Assembly: GCF_001672295.1 (NCBI RefSeq)
Contig: NZ_JXMS01000023.1
Coordinates: 1-57,194, forward strand
Direction of reading: 5' to 3'
Source of the DNA: Halodesulfovibrio spirochaetisodalis
GTDB taxonomy: Bacteria > Desulfobacterota > Desulfovibrionia > Desulfovibrionales > Desulfovibrionaceae
DNA length: 57,194 bases
A program made the position numbers and the translations under genes. This document shows, one piece after another, positions 35,347 to 45,061 of this stretch (the stretch's first letter is position 1; each line of letters starts with the position of its first letter). The notes beneath the pieces were generated by a model. It did not search any database and was not told where the DNA came from. It was given only the letters and a program-made list of their open reading frames with translations.

Positions 35347-37458
35347 CTACTGAGGCACTAGTTCCCGACTTTGCTTTTTACTGAGCGCTTTGCGAATGCC
35401 GACATTCAGTTCAACTTTGAGAGCGTTTAATCCTCTCTCTTTGTGAATGTCGTTGTAATCCGTCAGTCCCTTTGCTTTTTCGGCATCGGTGAGCTTGGGT
35501 TCAATAACAGCGCCGTCAACAGCGAGTGCTGCAGCGTGGGCTTTTGTGATACCAGGATTGTTTTTCTGGGTGTGGTCATCGTCAGCAATGAAGACGAGTG
35601 GCGCGTCCGGAAATGCCTTTTTTAGCTCTTTAGCCACTGGCTCAAGGTTGCTAGCATCGAAGGCGACAGCAACGGGCTTGTGCGTTGCATCATGGATGCT
35701 TGCGGCAGTCGCATAGCCCTCTGCAATAAGAACCGGCTGTGTTGTGGATGGGGAAGAGTAGCGTGAAATAAGGTGGAATGCGCCTTGTTTCTTTGCTCCA
35801 GATTCAAAGAGCTTTCCTTCCGGCGTGATAGTCTGCATGGTTTGAATACGGCCGGTGGAATCGCGTCCCGGGATCAGCAGGTTACCGTGCATATCAACCT
35901 TGGTTCCGTGGCTCTTCACACCTTTTTTCTGCAGGTATTGTTGATCGTCCGGTGCCCAGCCTTTGGCGTTCTTCCATTTGGCGTATGCGCGTTTTGCGGC
36001 GCGATCCTGCTCCTCTTTGCGTTCCAGATCACGAGCTTCCTGCCGTGCTGCAGCGTTGGCTTTCATTTCGGCCATCGCTTCCGCAGAGAGTTTGTGTCCT
36101 GTTGCCTTCCAGTTGGTACGCAATCCTGTTTTATGGTTCTCAATGAACCCTGCAGGGCGACCGTCTAAGTAGCCTGTGTACGCGCCGTCCTTGGCATTGT
36201 GTCGCCCACCTTCGACTGCTACGCGGTGTAACTTACCGTCCATGATGGGCAAGCCTTCTACGAGTAAACCTGCCTCACGTAAGGCTTGAGCAAACTCCTG
36301 TTCTGGAGCCATCTGTGGTTTTTCTTCCTGATGCTTTCCATCCGGAAGCCATTGGCCGAGTGACGTCAGATCAGCACCTTCCGGAGCGTACCAGCTTTTC
36401 TTTTTTCCATCCCATTTTGCACCGAGGTTTTTCGCTGCATTCTTCTGGGAGTATGGAACTGCAAGGTACGTTTTTTCGTTGGCCGGCTGCGCTGGAGTTT
36501 TCTCGTGCTCACGCTCTTCTTTGGATTGTGCTTTTGTGATGTTCTCTTCTTTTTGCTCTTCCATCTTAATACCTTTTTCAAAGCCGAGCATGTGGCCTTT
36601 GATGCGCTCTGCAGTCTGGCAGGCACGCATAATCTCGTATGGATCTTTCTCAAGTGCCTGAATCCAGCTGTCTACATAGGCGAGATGCTGGCCGCGGTCG
36701 TATTCGAGACCGAGTTCCATGGCGGTCATCCAACTTGCAATTTCTGCGTTCAATTCTTCGCGTGCATACTCCTGCGTTCCCTTCGGGCCGAAGGTTCGTT
36801 CGTTGCCGTTCCAGCGCTTTTCATGACCGGTCCAATGTCCGAGTTCATGCAGCGCGGTCGCGTAGTATTTGCTCTGATCTTCGAACTTGTCTTTTGGAGG
36901 GAGTTTGATTTGATCCCAAGTGTAGGAGAAGAATGCGCGGTCTCGCTGATCGTGGACAATAGAGGCGCCGGAGCCTTCGAGAATCGCTTCACTACGTTCG
37001 TGTGGATTCCAGCTAACATCCCGTCCCTTCCATTCCGGTATTCCTTCAATCTGCGTAGCGTGGAATACACTGGCATAGCGCAGAATAGGGCGTTCAAGGA
37101 GGTATTCTTCTTTTTGCGGTTTTCCGTCTTCGCCTAATACAGGTTTTCCGTCGTCATCAATGACGGTTTCCTCTTTTGTGAATTGCCAGAAGACGACAGG
37201 GCGGGCTTTTGAACCCTTTTTGATGCGCCAGCCTTCAGCGCAGGCTTGTTTGAAGGTCATAAAGCGGTGATCTTCCATGCCTTCGCGGGCAAGGGACACA
37301 AAATTAACGCCGCTGTAGACGGTGCCAGAGATTGGGTTGAAGAGTGGGTGGAACTCGCCTGCTTTCCACGGCTTTTGCCAGGGTGCGGTGCCTCTTTTCA
37401 AGTCTTCGATAATCTGCTCTGCAAACTCTTGATGAAACGGCTTTCTGTTGGTTGTCAT
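35347..37458 (-). CDS. ArdC-like antirestriction/Toprim primase-type protein (TraC-like)
   Basis: 703 aa, multidomain. Residues 1-150 are an ArdC-type ssDNA-binding domain (GTAPWQKPW, GVNFVSLA). Residues 165-300 hold a metallopeptidase-like HELGH at 204-208. Residues about 329-361 form a DUF5710-like unit (AKNLGAKWDGKKKSWYAPEG). Residues about 490-700 form a Toprim_3-type domain (LIAEGYATAASIHDATHKPV, VFIADDDHTQKN). This matches plasmid proteins related to RP4 TraC that protect or prime the incoming strand. It is co-directional with the traF-traG remnants and topB. No frameshift is visible. Confidence 0.88.
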   Translation of the reverse strand: MTTNRKPFHQEFAEQIIEDLKRGTAPWQKPWKAGEFHPLFNPISGTVYSGVNFVSLAREGMEDHRFMTFKQACAEGWRIKKGSKARPVVFWQFTKEETVIDDDGKPVLGEDGKPQKEEYLLERPILRYASVFHATQIEGIPEWKGRDVSWNPHERSEAILEGSGASIVHDQRDRAFFSYTWDQIKLPPKDKFEDQSKYYATALHELGHWTGHEKRWNGNERTFGPKGTQEYAREELNAEIASWMTAMELGLEYDRGQHLAYVDSWIQALEKDPYEIMRACQTAERIKGHMLGFEKGIKMEEQKEENITKAQSKEEREHEKTPAQPANEKTYLAVPYSQKNAAKNLGAKWDGKKKSWYAPEGADLTSLGQWLPDGKHQEEKPQMAPEQEFAQALREAGLLVEGLPIMDGKLHRVAVEGGRHNAKDGAYTGYLDGRPAGFIENHKTGLRTNWKATGHKLSAEAMAEMKANAAARQEARDLERKEEQDRAAKRAYAKWKNAKGWAPDDQQYLQKKGVKSHGTKVDMHGNLLIPGRDSTGRIQTMQTITPEGKLFESGAKKQGAFHLISRYSSPSTTQPVLIAEGYATAASIHDATHKPVAVAFDASNLEPVAKELKKAFPDAPLVFIADDDHTQKNNPGITKAHAAALAVDGAVIEPKLTDAEKAKGLTDYNDIHKERGLNALKVELNVGIRKALSKKQSRELVPQ

Positions 37459-37464
37459 ACACAG

Positions 37465-37677
37465 TTACCTTGCTTCCTTGAGTGTTTTTTCCAGAAGCTC
37501 ACGATCAAGCGGCTTGTCGAGATCTTTGAAACGCAGGGCAACTTCTTCAAAAGCGCCCATGTGGTCGGCTACGTCCGGGTCAACCGGAATGCCTTCACTG
37601 AACTCAGCAAGTTCTGCAGCGTCTGCGTCTACTTGCAGGGCAGCTGTTTCAAAATAGTGTTCTGTAGTGACTTTCAT
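37465..37677 (-). CDS. Small conjugation-locus protein
   Basis: 70 aa, acidic, helical, no known motif. It ends 7 bp before the ArdC-like gene and begins 11 bp after traF, so it lies inside one operon. Similar small genes occur between traF and traC in IncP-like regions, but I cannot name the family. Confidence 0.5.
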   Translation of the reverse strand: MKVTTEHYFETAALQVDADAAELAEFSEGIPVDPDVADHMGAFEEVALRFKDLDKPLDRELLEKTLKEAR

Positions 37678-37688
37678 TTGAACTCCAG

Positions 37689-38201
37689 TCAGTTAAAAGT
37701 GAATATAGGAGTGACTTTGTGGAGTGCAGCGGCATCCACAAGGCCAAAGTATCTGCTGTCAAAACTGTCTTGGTGGTGGGTTGATAATAACAACGCCTTG
37801 CCTTTTGGAATGACTGCGCTGTGCAGTTTGTGCGGCAGGCTGCGGCCTTTGCTGTCATGAGTGCGTGCTGTGAGTCGGTAGTAGGTCGTGTTCACTTGAA
37901 TAGTATTAGAATGCACAGTGACGACATCGCCAGCAGTTCCAACCAGCTCCTTAACAAGAGGCTTCTGACCGGAAGGGCAGAGCAGGCTTGTGCCGAGATA
38001 CGTGCGCGAAAGAGAAAGCTCTAAGTATTCGTTCTCTGGAGAGAGGCAGAAGCTTGCAAGATCTCCTCGTGTAGGTGTTTCATTTTCTAGCTTGTAGAGT
38101 CCGATGGGTTCGGAGTGCGTGAGGTTGAGCCGGTAGTCTAAATGAAAGGCGGTAGTGAGAAGGAGTGCGATGCCACAAACAATAAACAAAGTTACGCGCA
38201 T
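37689..38201 (-). CDS. traF: Conjugative transfer signal peptidase TraF
   Basis: 170 aa. One N-terminal membrane anchor (residues 3-20, FIVCGIALLLTTAFHLDY). S26 family residues: Ser in NLTHSEPIGLY, Lys in PLVKELVGTAGD, then SFDSRYFGLVD near the C-terminus. In RP4 this enzyme cyclises and matures the TrbC pilin. It overlaps the end of the traG remnant by 10 bp. It appears intact, although pilin and mating-pair genes are absent from the window. Confidence 0.85.
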   Translation of the reverse strand: MRVTLFIVCGIALLLTTAFHLDYRLNLTHSEPIGLYKLENETPTRGDLASFCLSPENEYLELSLSRTYLGTSLLCPSGQKPLVKELVGTAGDVVTVHSNTIQVNTTYYRLTARTHDSKGRSLPHKLHSAVIPKGKALLLSTHHQDSFDSRYFGLVDAAALHKVTPIFTFN

Positions 38202-39613
38202 GATTCCTCCTCAAAGTCAGGTTCTTCAATTTCAAGCTCATCGAAATCCAGTTCTTCACCGTCAAATGTAGGCTCGTCGTCAAAGACTGGCTCGTCTTCT
38301 AGATTGTACTCCGGAACATCCGTGGCCGGAGCTTTCGTGGTGGATACTTCTGCTGCAGGCTCAACTGCATAGACCGCAGGGGATTTTGTTTCTTCGACGT
38401 CCTTTTTCTCAGGGACAAGACGGTCAGAAGCACGAGGCGCTGGAACCTTCGATCGTTCTGAAAAGACAGGATCGAGGAAATAGAGAATCTGCTTTCCGTA
38501 TATCGGCGGGAAACCGGCAGGAAAAACGAGCATGTCACCGGCTTCGATAATCTGCTTGTTAGCGTCTTTTTTTGCACCGGGAAGTCTCATGCATTCGTCT
38601 GCAGTAAGTAGAGCGCGGCCGGTTTCAGCTACGCTTACACTTGCACGACTCAGGTGTCCTGAGCGGCTTCCAGAGAGAGAGGTTTTCTTTGTGACGACCG
38701 TTGTTTTACCGGTCATATCTGACAGAACCTTGGCCGTTTCCACTTTATTGGGTGCGTAGGCGATGCGGACATGGCAGTTACTCATGATGCTTTCGTCCTT
38801 GGTCTACGCTGCATGGAGCTGGGTTAAGTCCTGTACGATGAAATATGCTTTCAGGCCGAAGCCTGCCATAAATGCGAGAGAGCGCTCGAAGATCTCTAGT
38901 TTGCCAAGGGACGTGAACTCATCCATCATGAGTAGAAGGTGATATTTGTAGTTTTCAACGGAACGACCGTCCGCAAATTCCATATCTTCTGTCAGCCGAC
39001 GCAAGATGATGTTGAGGATAAGGCGGATCAGCGGTCGCAGACGGTCAATGTCTGAAGGACGAATCACCAGATATAGCGACACAGGCGCTTCGTAATTCAT
39101 GAGATCATCAATGCGGAAATCGCATTCGGATGTATTGGCCGCAACAATTAGATCACGATAGAGCGCAAGGTTCGCTACAGCCGTGAAAACAACACCGGAC
39201 AGCTCGTTATCTGCCTTGTTGAGCATTTCGCGGGCTGAAGAGGCTATGAAACGCTGAACACTGAGAGACTCTTCTTTGCTTGCGCCGAGAAACTCCTGCA
39301 GCACAATTGCCTGTTCAGAGTTGAGCATTTCCTGAAAGAGGATTGCGTTTTCTTTTTCCGGATCAGCAAGCATGAGGCCGAGGTCGCTCAACGTAGCAGT
39401 TCGATTTTCTTTGCGCCTGACCTCAATCAGGCAATGCAGAATAGCGCCGCCCAGTAAGGCAAACGCAGCCTTATTCCAGTAGTCTTTTAACCCCTTGCCG
39501 TCCGGATCAACGATCATACTGGCAATGTTCTGTGTGTCTGCAATGGCGTGCACTGTATGGAGTCTGATTTCTGCAGGCGGGTTGAACCGCGCGCCGCTTG
39601 CTGTTGCTTCCAT
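38192..39613 (-). pseudogene. traG: Broken coupling-protein gene traG (VirD4-like)
   Basis: Two in-frame pieces (39613-38804 and 38785-38192) are one traG. The Walker B part (YHLLLMMDEFTSLGKLEIFE) ends at LTQLHAA, a TAG stop at 38804-38806 follows, and the same frame continues TKDESIMSNCHVRIAYAPNK. The C-terminal part has SLSGSRSGHLSRA and DECMRLPGAKKD, matching RP4 TraG. The N-terminal membrane helices and Walker A are missing. Homology begins about residue ARFNPPAEIR, just after a junction near 39620. It cannot couple a relaxosome to a channel in this form. Confidence 0.88.
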
Positions 39614-39789
39614 TTTAACTGGCGCAGCTTGGCAAGTTCCTGTTTTTTCCGCTCCAGAGCGGGGTTGTGGGTGGAGGTAGGGACGATAACAATCGGTTCT
39701 GCCAGAATTTCCTGTGCTCTTTGCTTGTCAGGATCTTCCGGAGGAGGTTTCGGTACTGCAAGGCCGGCTGTGTTCTCAGGCTTTACCAC
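39514..39789 (-). pseudogene. Fragment resembling the proline-rich N-terminal part of TrbI/VirB10
   Basis: The frame reads KLPVVKPENTAGLAVPKPPP, then NPALERKKQELAKLRQLKW. It is bounded upstream by a TAG near 39818 and overlaps the traG remnant in another frame from about 39620. The composition resembles the periplasmic linker of TrbI/VirB10-type mating-channel proteins. I read it as the edge of a deletion that removed the mating-pair genes and fused this scrap to traG. The family call is weak. Confidence 0.4.
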
Positions 39790-39886
39790 CGGAAGTTTGT
39801 TGGCTGGAGGTGGAGGAGCCTACGCTGGCATTTCTGAACGTACTTTGAAGTAAAGATGTGTTTATCAGCAGTGATTCAACAATTCA

Positions 39887-40789
39887 CTATTTGAATTTGT
39901 GAGGCTTCATAGGTGGTGGGGTGTCGGTATTTACACGAACTGTAGCAGTTGTCCCGACACGTAATTCGATGTTTGGAGGGACATTTTTAAGGTATATTCT
40001 TACCGGAATGCGTTGTGCCAGTCTAATCCATTCAAAGGTTGCGCTAACCTCGGGAAGTAAATTGGTACTCAAGCTTGTATTATCCTGTGCTATCCCCCAG
40101 CCTAGGCTTTGGACTACGCCGCGTAACGGGGTATTCGGATATGTCATCAGGATTACTTCTGCCACATCCCCCACCTTGATGTTTCCGATGTCAGTTTCCT
40201 TAAAATATCCGAAAACCCAAAAGGTATTATCTTCAACAATTGAAAGCAACGCCTCGCCTTCTGTAGAGGTTGTCCCATCATAGAGGTAATAGTTTGTGAT
40301 GAAACCTGAAACAGGTGCATAAACTTTAGAAAAAAACAGATCTAGTTCAGCTTCTTCTAGGCTTGCTTCAGCTTCTTCAACTTGTGCAACTGCAGCTTGC
40401 CATTCGTATTTGTACTGTAACAGAGCTTGTCGGGAGAGTGCGTCGTTATCAATTTCAACAAGATTTTGAGCACGCTTATACAAATCTAATGCTTCTGCAG
40501 CATTTGCCTTGTTTGTAAATAGTTGTGCTTTTGCTTTGCTCACGGCCGCGATGAAGACACTATCTTCTATGGTATACAGTAGATCACCTGCGTGTACGTA
40601 TTGGTTATCTCTGACATGCACAGAAGTTACAGGGCCAGTTACGCGGGAGGCGACTGTAACTACGTTTGCCTGTACCTGTCCGTCACGGGTCCATGGGTGA
40701 ATGAACGAGTCTCTATAGTGCTCGTAGAATAGCCAGGTGGCAATTAAGACCACTATACTGGTAAAAAAGACTTGGAAAAAAATCTTCAT
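39887..40789 (-). CDS. aaeA: Membrane-fusion protein of AaeA/EmrA type
   Basis: 300 aa from the ATG at 40789; an upstream GTG-type extension to 40819 would overlap the small membrane gene. There is one membrane helix (residues 3-22), a lipoyl-like half (ASRVTGPVTSVHVRDNQYVH), an alpha-hairpin (about 75-135), a second lipoyl half (KVYAPVSGFITNYYL) and a beta-barrel. This is the periplasmic adaptor of AaeAB-type efflux pumps for aromatic carboxylic acids. It is last in the aaeB-aaeX-aaeA-like operon. Confidence 0.82.
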   Translation of the reverse strand: MKIFFQVFFTSIVVLIATWLFYEHYRDSFIHPWTRDGQVQANVVTVASRVTGPVTSVHVRDNQYVHAGDLLYTIEDSVFIAAVSKAKAQLFTNKANAAEALDLYKRAQNLVEIDNDALSRQALLQYKYEWQAAVAQVEEAEASLEEAELDLFFSKVYAPVSGFITNYYLYDGTTSTEGEALLSIVEDNTFWVFGYFKETDIGNIKVGDVAEVILMTYPNTPLRGVVQSLGWGIAQDNTSLSTNLLPEVSATFEWIRLAQRIPVRIYLKNVPPNIELRVGTTATVRVNTDTPPPMKPHKFK

Positions 40790-40802
40790 GCGCCCACCTT
40801 TT

Positions 40803-41006
40803 CTACGCGAAGATGACAAACCTACTGATAAGCACCCAGTATATTACCATTAGCGCGACAAAAATTAATGGGGGATGCCAAAAAAAGCGTGCAAGCCGAA
40901 AATAGTTCAACAAAAAGGCAGTAATAAGCGCTAAGAGAAAGGCAAGAGCAAGCCCCACAAGAGAAGGAGGGAAATATATTCCTATAAATGCAATTTCTTT
41001 TGGCAA
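40803..41006 (-). CDS. aaeX: DUF1656 small membrane protein (AaeX-like)
   Basis: 67 aa from a TTG at 41006 preceded by AGGAGG; a GTG at 41036 is possible but would overlap aaeB and place that AGGAGG inside the gene. Two membrane helices (SLVGLALAFLLALITAFLLN; WHPPLIFVALMVIYWVLI) surround the FRLARFFWHPPL pattern typical of DUF1656 proteins, which accompany AaeAB pumps. Its function in the pump is not established. Confidence 0.78.
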   Translation of the reverse strand: MPKEIAFIGIYFPPSLVGLALAFLLALITAFLLNYFRLARFFWHPPLIFVALMVIYWVLISRFVIFA

Positions 41007-41014
41007 AGGTCCTC

Positions 41015-43183
41015 CTAAAAACGTGCATTCTTCCACTCTTTCCCATCTATTTTATTCGAAGAAATTATTGTTTTAATGATCAGCTCTGAAAATCGGCTGA
41101 TAGCTTTCGGCAATAAAAATAGATACTCACTCTCAGTTAAGCTGACGTTAATGTCTTCCTTATCTATTTGGGTTTTAAGCTTTTTCACTTCTTCCGCAAT
41201 GTCTTTAACTCGTAAACGTAGTTCGTTTTCGAAATCATGGAGTGCGGAGGCTGAGTACGACACCGTAACTGTAATTAAAAACGTCTGGATAAGCTCAAAC
41301 CAATGTGCAATAAGCGGTGCCAGTTTTTTAAATGACTCAGGATAATTCTTCTGCCCCAAGAAGAGTATACTCTGTATAATTTCCAGAAATGTTGCTGTGA
41401 TGTGGGAAAGGTAAATAAACTCCTGAACAACTCCTTTTTCGTCTTTAATCCTGCCTCGGCAAAGTTGCTCCAGATTTTCTTGCAAGCTGGCTGGAATCAT
41501 ATTGAGCTTTATAATTTCCCTTTTGATTGATTTGTCGAGGTTGTTACTATCCGCCACCATAACATTTTTCTGTAAAAATTTTAGTATAGAAGCGAGCTGG
41601 TTGAAAAAAAATGTACGTCTTTTAATGAAGTGATATTTGGGATTAGGGGATTGTATTATGTATTCTACTAGTGATGAGATGCCAAAAGCTAATATCAGTG
41701 TAAGCGCAATGCTTAACATACTTTGGAAGTCATATTGCTGTACGTTTGCATAATGCGGGAAAGCAAACCATCCAACTAAAGACATCATTTTTGCGATACC
41801 AAAGGCTGGCTTATAAAATACAAATGATACAAGAAATACATAGCATCCAATGACAAAACCTAACTCAGTGTATGATGTTAGGTGCGGAACAATAGGAACA
41901 AAGACAACAAGAGCAAGGAGAGCGCCAAGACACGTGAATAGAAAGTCGCGTAGAGGCGTATGTGAGCTTGGCATCATTTTTAAAAGAGCAAAGACTGCTC
42001 CCAGTGTTAAGAAGGTACCGCTATATGACCCTGTGGGATATATATAATACCAGATGATAAGTACTAGCGAATAATTCAGCATACACTGCAGAGCAACAAT
42101 AAACGGCTTGCGTCCAATGAAGAAAGGCGCACGAATTATTTGTAGTTCAGGCCGGTCACTGCGTGGGTTATCTGAAAACAGAAAGCGGTAATACTCTTGG
42201 ATGGTATGGATGTTTTTTGCAAAGAGGTTAAATATTCGCTGAGTAGTGATTACCTGCGCTTGTCGGGAGGGAGGTAGCTTTTCAAAAAAGGTTTGGTCAC
42301 GGATGAGACGTTTAGGAAGTTTAACGAACCGTGCGTACTCCTCAATCTTGGTGAATGATTCTGTCAGTTCGGTTAACTCTCGTTGTAATCTGGGGAGCGC
42401 TGTATTTACATAGTGTTTATGGATAGGAGAACTTAACCACCCCCAGCTTAGTTGAAGGGCGGAAATTCTATCTAGATAAAATACTAGTGTCAGCCAGTAC
42501 TTCTTATTCATCCATGCCTGATATGTGTCCATCGATGCATAGTTAATGAATTGCTGAGCACTTTTTACTGTTTTATATATTTTTATTTGTGTCTGGAATA
42601 TCTTATCTTCATCTAACTTGCTTTTTTCTTTTTGCACTTCTCCTAACAATTCTCCGTTTAAGGTCATTAGCGAGTTGACTTGCGATTGCAGAACTGGAAG
42701 AGATTTTTTGCGCCAAAGCAGTATTGTCACAATTCCATACACAAAAACACCTATACAGGTTTCTTCTGTTCTTGCTAGTGCGATTGTGAAAACTTTTGAG
42801 TAGTCTGGGACTGAACTTGTAATGGCGAGTAATGAAACTAACACAACAGAAAAGAAAAAAAATCCATTTGTCGGGAAGATATTATATAGAAATGCTGATG
42901 TTCCAATCATAAGTACAAGAACAATACCGAGCAATATAGGTTGTTGAGGGAGCATGGAAAATACAATTACAGCAAGAATCCCTCCAAGAAGAGTTCCTGG
43001 GATGGAGAGAAGCACTCTTTTGATGAACTGGCCTTCTGTTGAATAGTTGGTGACAATAATGGCCATTGGTGCCCAGTAAGGCTTTTGAAGGTCTAAATAC
43101 AAGGCGATGCCGAAGGCTATTACAATAGCAATAGCTGGCTTGAGTGAGTCGATAATGCGTTGAAGCAGCTGCTCAGATAACAT
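41015..43183 (-). CDS. aaeB: FUSC-family efflux protein (AaeB-like)
   Basis: 722 aa. Two blocks of membrane helices (about 10-165 and 355-510), each followed by a long cytoplasmic helical region: the fusaric acid resistance/AaeB layout. Motifs such as YWAPMAIIVTNYSTEGQFIK and a duplicated PTGSYSGTFLTLGAVFALLK are typical. It would export aromatic acids or similar compounds with AaeA and AaeX. It is first in the operon, with ACGAGGT before the ATG. The order B-X-A differs from X-A-B in Escherichia coli. Confidence 0.85.
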   Translation of the reverse strand: MLSEQLLQRIIDSLKPAIAIVIAFGIALYLDLQKPYWAPMAIIVTNYSTEGQFIKRVLLSIPGTLLGGILAVIVFSMLPQQPILLGIVLVLMIGTSAFLYNIFPTNGFFFFSVVLVSLLAITSSVPDYSKVFTIALARTEETCIGVFVYGIVTILLWRKKSLPVLQSQVNSLMTLNGELLGEVQKEKSKLDEDKIFQTQIKIYKTVKSAQQFINYASMDTYQAWMNKKYWLTLVFYLDRISALQLSWGWLSSPIHKHYVNTALPRLQRELTELTESFTKIEEYARFVKLPKRLIRDQTFFEKLPPSRQAQVITTQRIFNLFAKNIHTIQEYYRFLFSDNPRSDRPELQIIRAPFFIGRKPFIVALQCMLNYSLVLIIWYYIYPTGSYSGTFLTLGAVFALLKMMPSSHTPLRDFLFTCLGALLALVVFVPIVPHLTSYTELGFVIGCYVFLVSFVFYKPAFGIAKMMSLVGWFAFPHYANVQQYDFQSMLSIALTLILAFGISSLVEYIIQSPNPKYHFIKRRTFFFNQLASILKFLQKNVMVADSNNLDKSIKREIIKLNMIPASLQENLEQLCRGRIKDEKGVVQEFIYLSHITATFLEIIQSILFLGQKNYPESFKKLAPLIAHWFELIQTFLITVTVSYSASALHDFENELRLRVKDIAEEVKKLKTQIDKEDINVSLTESEYLFLLPKAISRFSELIIKTIISSNKIDGKEWKNARF

Positions 43184-43398
43184 AGTACCTCGTGCTTACG
43201 AGAGTTTTTTCCTGTGATGTTGAGGGGTTCAGGGTAGTACAGGGACGATAGCACTGGTGTATGTTATTTGATTTTATTTTGACGTAAATTGAATGGTTAC
43301 GAAGGGTAATTCTTCTTTTTTGTTTATATGTTCAATACAAACCCGATTCAGGGTGAAGGGTGATCGTATTGGGGTATTTTTTCTTAAAGCATGAGATC

Positions 43399-43431
43399 AA
43401 AAAAGCACAGGATAGTATCCTGTGCTTTTTT
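43399..43431. terminator. Strong intrinsic terminator
   Basis: A perfect 15-bp stem (43399-43413 with 43417-43431) with 3-nt loop, A- and T-rich arms. It lies downstream of the porin-gene end region on the plus side of the aaeB promoter region and can act in either direction. Nothing else is recognised in 43184-43480. Confidence 0.8.
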
Positions 43432-43480
43432 ATATTGAACAAGTCTCAAACAGAAGAGCTGTGCATTTTATACTAACTAG

Positions 43481-44869
43481 TTAGAATGAATATTGTGTAA
43501 TTAGCAGAACTCGCCATGCATCTTTTGTGTTGGATTCAGTCCAGACATCATCATCCAGATCCAGATGGATGTATGCCAATGACGGAATAAGCTCTAATTG
43601 CTCATAGAGGTCAATGTGCATCTCATAGTTTATCTCAAGGGCAAAGTCTTTATCTGTAAGGTACTTTGCGTAACTGTCTCGCTCGTCTTCTAAATGCCCG
43701 TTTTTGACAATTGATGAATCGTTAGTTCCCCACATTCCGAGCACACGGAGTTCTTGGGTCATGAAATCCCAAAATTTTACGTCCTCAAGGAAGATCCCAA
43801 CAGCGACTTTACCTGTAGGGTCAGCAATAAGCTGTGAACTTTCATTCGCATAGGTGTCATCAAAGCCAAATGTAGTTAACGTCCATTCTGCGTTAACAAA
43901 AGGCATTCTTCCAGCCCCATCTTTGTACGCATCCGCATCGTCGCCCGATGCCCACCACGCTACAATGCTAGGGGTTAGTTTATCCATAGTGTAGCTGACC
44001 TTGGCGGCAGTAAACCCACCAGATCTGTCGGCGGCTTCATTAGCATTCAACTGGCCGTATATTCCATCAAAGTAAATGTTCAGGTTTTCACCGATTGTTG
44101 TTTTTGCTGAAAGACCAAGCCAGTAAACTTCAGATGCTGCTGTTCGTTCAACCCCGAGAAAACTGTTATCCAGTCCTAATGATGGACCGATGTCATACGT
44201 ATAATTGTCGCCTCCGAATTTTACATTCTGTCCCAGAGCTGCGTATGAAATAAACGGAGTAAATGTAACAAGGTCAGTTGTGATAAAAGGTGCAGCGAGA
44301 AACATATCCATCTTGTTTTTTTGAGTGACGGTTTCACCGTCAGCCGTATCAACATCAAAAGGTCTGATCCACGCAAAGGTGGTGTGGTATACCTTTGTGA
44401 AGTGTGAGGTTGTTACAACGCCAGCAACATCATCATCAAAAATGACTGACCCTGCAATGAAGCCAGGGAAAGTTAGGCCTTGTATCCCCACACGGGTAGA
44501 CAAAGGCAGGTTGGGACTCTTGTAGTGAATAAACAAACGCTTTGTTTCTACGCCTACTCCGTCTGAACCCAGATCTCCCCCCGCATTTCGTCCAGCTTTC
44601 ATTCCTCCTGGGTCTTGTCCCCAGATATGGTTAATCTCGAAATAGCTCTGCCCATAAAGAGTTTCGTCTGCAATGAAATTTATTTGTGCTCTGAAGCGTT
44701 GCTTTACCTGAAAAGGGTCAGTTCCATCATTATTGTAGAAAGAGTTGTGCTGCCTAAATTGGGGGACATTCCAAAGGTCGCCCCGCGCTGTGAACTCTAG
44801 TCCATATGCTTTGGGTGACGTTAATAAGATCAGGATGAAGGTGAAAAGTACTAAATAGACTTGTTTCAT
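43481..44869 (-). CDS. Outer membrane porin (Desulfovibrio homotrimeric type)
   Basis: 462 aa. Signal peptide at 1-23 (MKQVYLVLFTFILILLTSPK, then AYG). Many alternating beta strands follow and the protein ends in aromatic YSF, the usual outer-membrane insertion signal. Early motifs (TARGDLWNVPQFRQ, VKQRFRAQINFIADE) are like the homotrimeric porins common in Desulfovibrio. It forms a general or selective diffusion channel. A GAGAGGAG ribosome-binding site precedes the ATG. It is a single gene between the efflux operon and gadB. Confidence 0.85.
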   Translation of the reverse strand: MKQVYLVLFTFILILLTSPKAYGLEFTARGDLWNVPQFRQHNSFYNNDGTDPFQVKQRFRAQINFIADETLYGQSYFEINHIWGQDPGGMKAGRNAGGDLGSDGVGVETKRLFIHYKSPNLPLSTRVGIQGLTFPGFIAGSVIFDDDVAGVVTTSHFTKVYHTTFAWIRPFDVDTADGETVTQKNKMDMFLAAPFITTDLVTFTPFISYAALGQNVKFGGDNYTYDIGPSLGLDNSFLGVERTAASEVYWLGLSAKTTIGENLNIYFDGIYGQLNANEAADRSGGFTAAKVSYTMDKLTPSIVAWWASGDDADAYKDGAGRMPFVNAEWTLTTFGFDDTYANESSQLIADPTGKVAVGIFLEDVKFWDFMTQELRVLGMWGTNDSSIVKNGHLEDERDSYAKYLTDKDFALEINYEMHIDLYEQLELIPSLAYIHLDLDDDVWTESNTKDAWRVLLITQYSF

Positions 44870-44898
44870 GGCATACTCCTCTCCGTATATCTAAGAAA

Positions 44899-44928
44899 TT
44901 GAATAGAGTATGCCATGCAGGTTATACT
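44899..44928 (+). promoter_or_regulatory. Candidate promoter of the gadB operon
   Basis: TTGAAT (44899-44904), 18-bp spacer, TATACT (44923-44928), leaving an AT-rich leader of about 125 nt before gadB. Fair match only. Confidence 0.4.
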
Positions 44929-45061
44929 TTATATATGAGAAAGTTATTATAGTGAGTGCGGATTTTAAGAAGACGAAAAAGAATTATACTTATCAATACG
45001 TGCAGTTATAGTACCCTGTAAGATGCTTGAAGGTACATTTAACGCATAAAAGGATAAGAAT

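Noticed and set aside
36505-37137. Long antisense frame (210 codons) over the ArdC-like gene
   Set aside because: It mirrors a gene with clear domains on the other strand, has no ribosome-binding site and no recognisable motif.
37246-37860. 204-codon plus-strand frame over ArdC start, the 70-aa gene and traF
   Set aside because: Crosses three minus-strand genes that form a coherent operon; no motif or start signal.
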